Of a DNA stretch of 43,424 nucleotides, positions 38,151 through 43,424 are shown one piece after another. The notes under the pieces were generated by a model. It was not told where the DNA came from and searched no databases. It was given only the letters and a program-made list of their open reading frames with translations. Position numbers and translations under genes: made by a program. Positions within the stretch are counted from its first letter, which is position 1, and each line of letters opens with the position of its first letter. The stretch is from a virus: positions 1 to 43,424 of the IMG/VR virus record IMGVR_UViG_3300017971_007895; one strand, 5' to 3'.

Positions 38151-39179
38151 TTAGCCCCACTTTCCTATCAGGTCGAGCAGCGCCCGCGTGCTATGCTCCC
38201 AAGTTTGGTTGGCGCGCAGCCACTGGGCACCCTGCACCGCCTTGATTTGGGCCTCTCTTGGATGATCGTAGCACCAGCGCATGGCCTCTGCCACGGCGCT
38301 CACATCCACCTGTGCCCACTTGCCTTGAACGTGTTCGGCGTAGCCCTTTGGAATCTCAGCCAGCTCCCAATCATCCAGGACGATGGTTGCCCAATCGTCT
38401 GTATGGCCATCGTCGAGGCCGCTGTAGCGCGTGACGATCGTTGGAATGCCCATCATGGTCGCTTCCCGGTGCGGCATCCCCCAACCTTCACTCTTGGAGG
38501 GAATGGCGAAACAGTCTACTTGGCTGTACACGTCGGCCATCGTATCGGCATTGTCCATCCAGAACGAAATGCGGGGATCCCGATTAGACGCGCCACTGAT
38601 CATCTCGATCAGGCTGTTCGTATGTGGGCGCGTCTTGATCACGAGCCGCACATTGTCCACACCCTGGAAAGCGGCGAAAAAGGCTTGCCAAACTTCCACC
38701 CATCCCTTGCGCGCCCCACGGTCGGCAAGAGCCAGAAATGTATACGGGTTCGACGGCGGTGATGTAAGCAGGGGAAACTCGACCGGGCACGTCCCACCTG
38801 GCATGATGTGAATGGGCACCTTGACGCCGCTCTTTTCAAATGCCTCGGCATTGTGCTCGCACGGTACGATGATACGCTCGCAGCGCTCATTGCACGCATC
38901 GGCCCAGCCATCGGGTAGCTTGGTGCCCTCTGTCATCGTGATGCCCCACTGCCGCCCCGGCAGCGCCGGGAACATGTAGGGGGGCATACAGGATAGAGTC
39001 AAGTGTCCCCAGTCGAGACCCGCCAACCGCTGCATCCAACCTGGCAGCCAATGGATCTGTTGTAGGATCATAGGCTGCACCCTCACGCCAAAGTAACCAA
39101 GCCAGCGCGTGAGAGCTTGCCCATAGCGCCCGTATCCATCGTACTTGTCAAACGAGTAGGCTGCCAAGTTGAGATGCAT
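38151..39179 (-). CDS. GT-B glycosyltransferase (family 4-like) inserted between capsid and connector genes
   Basis: This 342-residue protein is a GT-B enzyme of the family-4 type. The C-terminal Rossmann half has FLALADRGARKGWVEV, the RPHTNSL region and the donor-binding signature FAIPSKSEGWGMPHREATMMGIPTI (about 235-259) with the E-x7-E-like motif. The N-terminal half has GYGRYGQALTRWL typical of acceptor domains. It stands between the major capsid gene and the adaptor gene, an unusual place. It may glycosylate the capsid or tail or build a host surface sugar. The sequence does not reveal the sugar. Confidence 0.85.
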   Translation of the reverse strand: MHLNLAAYSFDKYDGYGRYGQALTRWLGYFGVRVQPMILQQIHWLPGWMQRLAGLDWGHLTLSCMPPYMFPALPGRQWGITMTEGTKLPDGWADACNERCERIIVPCEHNAEAFEKSGVKVPIHIMPGGTCPVEFPLLTSPPSNPYTFLALADRGARKGWVEVWQAFFAAFQGVDNVRLVIKTRPHTNSLIEMISGASNRDPRISFWMDNADTMADVYSQVDCFAIPSKSEGWGMPHREATMMGIPTIVTRYSGLDDGHTDDWATIVLDDWELAEIPKGYAEHVQGKWAQVDVSAVAEAMRWCYDHPREAQIKAVQGAQWLRANQTWEHSTRALLDLIGKWG

Positions 39180-39214
39180 TGTTGTCAGATTCCTGTAAGG
39201 TGATTGTCAGTTTA

Positions 39215-40339
39215 CTAGCTGATGGTCGGGTTGGTCCAGGAGCCACTAGCATCCAGGAAAGCCGCTACACCATTGGTGCGGTCCATCCCGACGCCGACGC
39301 CAAACTCGATCACGACGTCGAGCTTCTTGATCGGGTAGTCATCATCCAGCGTGGTCTCGGGCAGGATGTACGCACCAAAACCGACGTCAGGATGCACGCG
39401 CACGGCAAGGCCATTTCGTGTATCCAACTGCCCATAGCTCTTGGTCAGACCCGCGTAATACTGCGGGATCCGGTTGGAAAAGCGCACTTCGACCAATCCA
39501 TACTGGCCCTGGTAGTAACCCAGGAGGCCGAAAGGCCGCTGGCCCACGGCGAAGAACTGGTTGCCACTGGTCGCGCCGGCGCGATCGATCATGTTGATCA
39601 CTGGATCGACCACCTCGACGAAATCGGTCAGGGCCATGTAGTTGCTGATATTGGTCTTGCTCACCAGCGCGGTGTAGGGGGCCATGTGCCCGTGCTCGGA
39701 TAGCGTTTCGGCCATCTGGTCTAGCACATCCCCATAGCCGTAGGTGTCCGAGTCGACGCCCAGGTAGTGGTCGTGGCTCGTGGTGAACGATTCGCCGTCG
39801 TAGGCAACTGGTGCATAGTCCACATTGCCGCCCGTGCCACGGACAAACGGTACATCATAGCCGCCACTGCCGATGCTGTTCTCGGTGTTAGTAAACCATC
39901 GGGTAAGCAGGCGCTTTTCCAAGCGCTCACGCCCCTGGCGCACCAGGGTGGCAATGGATGCCTGGATCTTGGCGCTGCGTGCGTCTCTCAGATAGAACTT
40001 CGAGCCGCCGATCGCACGCCCGTAGTGCTTGAAGTCGATCATGTGTCCGATGGTCGTGCCGTGGATCGTGGTGATGTCGTCGATGTCCGTGATCTCGGGC
40101 ATCTCGCTGGCCGAGCCGCCCTGTTCATACTCCATCATCAGTTCTTCGGTCAGCCCAAAGCACCAACCCCAGTCAGTCACGATCTGTTGGTTGAAATCGC
40201 CCACGGCCAGGGCAACACGGTTGATCAGCTCGCCATAGGTGAGGCCATCGCGCAGCATCCACTCGGCAACGCGCGTGCCGTCTACACCTGTTGGCAGGGC
40301 CTTGTTCAAAAGGGTTTGAGGTCCAATTACTTCTGCCAT
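39215..40339 (-). CDS. Major capsid protein
   Basis: This 374-residue protein follows the protease/scaffold and decoration genes, the position of the major capsid protein in siphoviruses, and its length fits an HK97-fold subunit. There is a helical N-terminal region (LLNKALPTGVDGTRVAEWML), a long central helix (ARSAKIQASIATLVRQGRERLEKRLLTRWF) and beta-rich C-terminal segments (YGLVEVRFSNRIPQYYAGLT, LAVRVHPDVGFGAYILPE). The start is ATG 40339 with an AGGAG site; the longer frame to 40393 enters the intergenic space. Family assignment is by position and general fold features. Confidence 0.85.
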   Translation of the reverse strand: MAEVIGPQTLLNKALPTGVDGTRVAEWMLRDGLTYGELINRVALAVGDFNQQIVTDWGWCFGLTEELMMEYEQGGSASEMPEITDIDDITTIHGTTIGHMIDFKHYGRAIGGSKFYLRDARSAKIQASIATLVRQGRERLEKRLLTRWFTNTENSIGSGGYDVPFVRGTGGNVDYAPVAYDGESFTTSHDHYLGVDSDTYGYGDVLDQMAETLSEHGHMAPYTALVSKTNISNYMALTDFVEVVDPVINMIDRAGATSGNQFFAVGQRPFGLLGYYQGQYGLVEVRFSNRIPQYYAGLTKSYGQLDTRNGLAVRVHPDVGFGAYILPETTLDDDYPIKKLDVVIEFGVGVGMDRTNGVAAFLDASGSWTNPTIS

Positions 40340-40353
40340 AGTTTCATCTTCTC

Positions 40354-40782
40354 CTAGCTGCTCGACGGGTCGTTCTGCTGCGGGTGCAGCCAAAGCACGT
40401 TCTGCCCGGCGATCTCAGCGCCCCAGCCAACGATGCGATCGTAGGTCGCTGCGGCATCGGCAACCGCACCAGCGGTGTCGGATACATAATAGTTGGCCCC
40501 CGGCGTGATCGTAGCCAGTCCGGTCACAGGGCCGAACACACAGACGGTGCAGGCCGCACCATCGGCCACCGTGGTCTCGCCGTCGTAGCTTTCCACGACG
40601 ATACCCTGTGCCCGCGCGGCTGCTGCGGTCGTGTTGGCATCTGCCGGATTCCAATCCCCATCGGAAGCGTGATAGACCAACTGTCCAACGGTCAAAGCTT
40701 CCCCAGCTTGCGCTGGGATCGTGATGGCACCATGCTCACGCAAAGCGCGGACATTGGCTGCCGTTGCTGTCAAATCTGCCAT
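40354..40782 (-). CDS. Capsid decoration protein (DUF2190-like)
   Basis: This 142-residue protein has a beta-barrel pattern typical of the head decoration proteins annotated DUF2190: GEALTVGQLVYHASDGDW, GIVVESYDGETTVADG, VCVFGPVTGLATITPGANYYVSDTAGAV and a final strand. The G-x-V-x-G and YYVS motifs fit. It lies between the protease and the capsid genes. Confidence 0.75.
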   Translation of the reverse strand: MADLTATAANVRALREHGAITIPAQAGEALTVGQLVYHASDGDWNPADANTTAAAARAQGIVVESYDGETTVADGAACTVCVFGPVTGLATITPGANYYVSDTAGAVADAAATYDRIVGWGAEIAGQNVLWLHPQQNDPSSS

Positions 40783-40793
40783 GGTAGTTCCTC

Positions 40794-42026
40794 CTACAGT
40801 CCCATCTCAGCCCGAGCCCGCTTGCGCGCTTCGGGAGAGTCGTCGATCTTGTGACGATCGCGGACCTTGCCGCTCACGCGGGCAGGCGGCCCGGCCAGTG
40901 CATCGCGGATCATCTCGGCAAGTGGTTTGATGCCTTCCCATACCACCTTAGCGGCCTCTTCCAGCTTCTCAGCATCTCGCTCTTCGCCCAGCTCGCTCAA
41001 GATGTTCGTGCGCACCGTGCGGCGAAATGCTGCCACCTTGCCCTTGGCCTCGTCGCCCTCGACCTGCCAGTTGACCAGCTCAGCAACCTTGGCATCCAAA
41101 GATGCTTCAAATTCAGCCGCCTGCTTGGCCTTCAGCTGATCCTGCAGCGTGCCAATGATCGCGTCCTTGTCTGCGATCTGCTGCTTGAGTTCGGCAAGCT
41201 GCTTTTCAGCGGTCGCGCTCGCCTTCACTCCTTCAATAATCTGATCTCGCAGCGCTTCCGGGATGTCCTCAACCGTCAGCTCTGCAAGGACTTGCTCTTT
41301 CGTCAGAGACATAGTATCCTCCAAATCTGTTTCTTGTTGTTCCATCTGTGCCGTAATGGCAAATTGCCCGCCGAGTTTCAGCGCCGCGCGATCGGCAGGG
41401 GCCAAATCCAGCGATTCCAACCGCAATCCGCGAATGTGGTATGTGCCATCCGGCAACGTTTCTTTTTCCTCATAGGGGCCATAGATGCTCGTCGCCAGCT
41501 GGCCGCCGCGCGCTTTCAGCCGTCGAATGTACTCCCTGGCTGCGCCGGGAGGGATGTACCCTTTGCCCCACAAGATCCCCCCCTGGCGTGCTACACCAAC
41601 CCAGTCCACATCCTCGATGGGAAAGGCTGTATCTCGCTCTTCGGTCTTGATATGCCCCATGATCCCACCGCGACCCACAACCTGCTCCTGGATCGCCTTG
41701 ACCAGCGCATCATCGTAGTGCAAGCCGTTGCTGCTCACTTTGCCGACCTCCCCAACAGGGAGCGTGACAAAGAACGGCGCATCGTCACCAGACGTGAGCG
41801 CGCTCAAGTCTACCTTTGGATCAGGCGCGATTGTTGGATAGTTCCCACGGAACTCACCTACGATGTAATCCCGGACCATCTCGGATGCTTTGTGCCTCTC
41901 TTCCCACATCGAGTTGCACACCGCCACGGCTTGATCCTGACTCTCTGCCGTGCCGTCGTCCAGCACAATTGGAATGCAGCGCGAGATAAAATCGTCTCTC
42001 GATTCGCCCTCATTTGGTGTTGGCAT
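40794..42026 (-). CDS. Prohead protease/scaffold fusion protein
   Basis: This 410-residue protein begins with the N-terminal pattern common to phage prohead proteases: MPTPNEGESRDDFISRC, followed by AVAVCNSMWEE. A protease-like region follows (PFFVTLPVGEVGKVSSNG, HYDDALVKAIQEQVVGRGGIMGH, DVDWVGVARQGGILWGKGYIPPG). From about residue 240 a scaffold-like highly charged coiled coil runs to the C-terminus (TAEKQLAELKQQIADKD and more). The internal Met in DTMSLTKEQV could start a shorter scaffold-only product. It would cleave and shape the capsid. I cannot be sure of the protease fold from motifs. Confidence 0.7.
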   Translation of the reverse strand: MPTPNEGESRDDFISRCIPIVLDDGTAESQDQAVAVCNSMWEERHKASEMVRDYIVGEFRGNYPTIAPDPKVDLSALTSGDDAPFFVTLPVGEVGKVSSNGLHYDDALVKAIQEQVVGRGGIMGHIKTEERDTAFPIEDVDWVGVARQGGILWGKGYIPPGAAREYIRRLKARGGQLATSIYGPYEEKETLPDGTYHIRGLRLESLDLAPADRAALKLGGQFAITAQMEQQETDLEDTMSLTKEQVLAELTVEDIPEALRDQIIEGVKASATAEKQLAELKQQIADKDAIIGTLQDQLKAKQAAEFEASLDAKVAELVNWQVEGDEAKGKVAAFRRTVRTNILSELGEERDAEKLEEAAKVVWEGIKPLAEMIRDALAGPPARVSGKVRDRHKIDDSPEARKRARAEMGL

Positions 42027-42027
42027 A

Positions 42028-42789
42028 TCAGTTTCCTCGTTTCTCTATCGTGCCGTCTCTGAGCACCCACGGTGCATGAGCGCAGCCCGCGCCCCCATCG
42101 CCCAGCTCGGCAAGGAGGCGATAGTTCTCTTTGCATTCCGGCGTCTCTCGAATCCCTGGCGCAATCGGATGCGTTTGGTGGACGATGGTCACATCTGCTG
42201 TTACATCTACCACTGGAATGCCCAATTTGAGCGCCCGCGCAACAAGCCAATTGTCCCAGGCAGCGCGCCCTAAAGCGAATGGGGGGATCTCACCCCATAC
42301 ATTGCCCGCTGTGCAAAAGTAATCGATGCCCACGGGGGAATGCAAGACCCCATGCTCTTGGATGGCTGCCCATAAGTGCTTGCGCCAGTCCGTATCCAAC
42401 TGTTTGCCTTGCAGGTCCAAGTCCGTGCGCTGTCCGATCATCAGAAAACGCTCAAAGCGGCTTGCACAGATTGCCGCCGCCCAGGCCAGCGGCCCTAGCA
42501 CAATGATGTCCGCATTGATGTAGCAGGTTAGACTAGATTGAACGTGCGCAAAAGCCGTCTCAAAGATGCTGGGCAAAAGCGGCGTGCCCTCGGCGTTCAC
42601 CGCGATCTCATAGGCCGGTAGGTCCATCTCGCGTGCCACGTCCGGCACATTGCTACCCAACTTGCCGGGTTCGTGTAGCAACATCACTTCGACGTCCATC
42701 TCTAGCCAACTCCTGATCGCATTGCGCTGGATGGTATCGTAAGGCCCTTCAAACGGCCTGGGTACAGAGAAGAGCGTCAGATCATACAT
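42028..42789 (-). CDS. GT-A-like glycosyltransferase-related protein
   Basis: This 253-residue protein has a GT-A-like layout: LTLFSVPRPFEGPYDTIQRNAIRSWLEM (4-31), CYINADIIVLGPL (about 89-101) with the DxD-like metal site, then AWDNWLVARALKLGIPVVDVTADVTIVHQTH (about 177-207). Similar proteins occur in phages and bacteria as putative glycosyltransferases. It overlaps the dehydrogenase gene by 13 bases, which implies a shared product pathway. The acceptor is unknown. Confidence 0.7.
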   Translation of the reverse strand: MYDLTLFSVPRPFEGPYDTIQRNAIRSWLEMDVEVMLLHEPGKLGSNVPDVAREMDLPAYEIAVNAEGTPLLPSIFETAFAHVQSSLTCYINADIIVLGPLAWAAAICASRFERFLMIGQRTDLDLQGKQLDTDWRKHLWAAIQEHGVLHSPVGIDYFCTAGNVWGEIPPFALGRAAWDNWLVARALKLGIPVVDVTADVTIVHQTHPIAPGIRETPECKENYRLLAELGDGGAGCAHAPWVLRDGTIEKRGN

Positions 42790-43424
42790 TCTGGCCCCTT
42801 CCCAAAGCGCACGTAGCGATCACAAGTAAGCAGATCCGGATTGAAGAAACCCCACATGTCGACCACGCACTTGCCTGTCAGGTCCATTTCGTGTAATCCC
42901 TGGTACTCTTTCCAGCAGGTCATCAGCACCAGCAAATCACACTCAGCTACAAACGTGCCCAGGTCTTTTTTGCACAGCACTGGATCATGTGCGTCAATGC
43001 TGCCCAGGTGGACCAGCGCATCAAAGAGCGCCTTGCCCTGGCTCTCTCCGCACGTCGCGCCCGGCTTGTAGGCCATCCCCAGGATGCCCACACGCGGATA
43101 ATCGGCCATCAGCGTTTCGCACAAGTCGGCCAACCGCTGCAGCTCTCGACCCGCGGCCCGGCTGACCTGTTCGATGATCGGTGTAGCCATCCCGGCCCGG
43201 CGCCCAGCCGCCGCAAAAGCGCGCGTATCCCGTGGGAAGCAAGGCCCGCCCGGCCACGTCCCAGCACTGAAATAGCGCAATCCCACGCGCCCATCCGCAC
43301 CGATAGCTCCGAGCACATCGCACGCATCCGCGCCCGGTGTAGCCTGGCACAACCAGGCAATCTCATTGGCCAGTGCCATCTTTGCCACGACCACCGCATT
43401 GAGCCCGGTCTTGGTCAACTCTGC
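42777..43424 (-). CDS. Nucleotide-sugar dehydrogenase, C-terminal part (cut by the window edge)
   Basis: This is the C-terminal portion of a UDP-glucose/GDP-mannose dehydrogenase family enzyme. The reading frame is open to the last base. The central domain has KTGLNAVVVAKMALANEIAWL and the catalytic Cys motif GGPCFPRDTRAF. The C-terminal domain has VGILGMAYKPGATCGESQGKAL. The enzyme oxidises a nucleotide sugar to the uronic acid. The NAD-binding N-terminal domain of about 200 residues is outside the window. Neighbouring glycosyltransferases could use the product. Confidence 0.85.
   Translation of the reverse strand, partial: AELTKTGLNAVVVAKMALANEIAWLCQATPGADACDVLGAIGADGRVGLRYFSAGTWPGGPCFPRDTRAFAAAGRRAGMATPIIEQVSRAAGRELQRLADLCETLMADYPRVGILGMAYKPGATCGESQGKALFDALVHLGSIDAHDPVLCKKDLGTFVAECDLLVLMTCWKEYQGLHEMDLTGKCVVDMWGFFNPDLLTCDRYVRFGKGPECMI

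Noticed and set aside
40851-42062. Open frame of 403 codons on the plus strand
   Set aside because: It lies antisense to the protease/scaffold gene and has no recognisable protein features.

Overview
The window is most of the genome of a temperate tailed bacteriophage (siphovirus-like, Caudoviricetes) or of a prophage carrying it. It holds a small and a large terminase subunit, portal, MuF-type head protein, prohead protease/scaffold, major capsid protein, head-tail connectors, major tail protein, tail assembly chaperones, a 907-residue tape measure, tail-tip and fibre proteins, a tyrosine integrase next to a tRNA-derived attachment sequence, and a divergent repressor region. The host cannot be fixed from the sequence. 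The jelly-roll protein at 7814-8482 resembles carbohydrate-binding modules I associate with Chloroflexota, so a host in that phylum is a weak guess. There is one tRNA gene, tRNA-Thr(UGU).

Layout. Nearly everything is on the minus strand and is transcribed from high to low coordinates. The control region sits at about 25250-27760. A strong promoter (25289-25317) fires leftward into the early genes. The repressor (25474-25974), a membrane-anchored protein, the attachment sequence and the integrase lie on the plus strand. The early block (25251 down to 9054) holds an RHH regulator, recombination genes (ERCC4-type nuclease, RecT-like annealing protein, RecB/Cas4-like nuclease), a J-domain protein, a VWA protein, the tRNA, a PP-loop (PAPS-reductase-like) enzyme, a primase-polymerase/SF3 helicase, a stand-alone DnaJ-type zinc domain, a set of small membrane proteins, a stand-alone NrdD-type glycyl-radical domain and an N6-adenine methyltransferase. 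A terminator at about 8980-9008 separates this block from a likely lysis cassette and the packaging genes (8955 down to 1004). The right part (43424 down to 27765) holds the capsid and tail genes and ends tail-to-tail with the integrase, with 1 base between the stop codons.

The two window ends join in function. Reading leftward, TerS-TerL-portal-MuF runs off at position 1, and the missing continuation (protease-decoration-capsid-connectors-tail) enters at position 43424. The window is therefore a circular permutation of the phage map, or a cut through it. At least some sequence is missing at the seam, because the nucleotide-sugar dehydrogenase at the right edge lacks its N-terminal domain. 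Sugar-handling genes cluster at this seam and beside the capsid gene (two GT-A-like glycosyltransferases, one GT-B glycosyltransferase, the sugar-nucleotide dehydrogenase), with a GT-C-like membrane protein elsewhere, so virion or host-surface glycosylation is a likely theme.

The most unusual part is 14.3-18.1 kb. Two intergenic elements share a 55-bp core (46 of 55 positions identical), but each core is framed by its own set of direct and inverted repeats: TAGACAG around one, GGTACC around the other. They flank a duplicated primase C-terminus and a zinc-domain gene. The leader and trailer of that zinc gene match those of the PP-loop gene upstream. This looks like a replication-origin or regulatory element that spread by segmental duplication. 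Other notable points are a 60-nt tRNA-like three-way junction without a D-arm at 23165-23224, and a long nested inverted repeat immediately upstream of terS.
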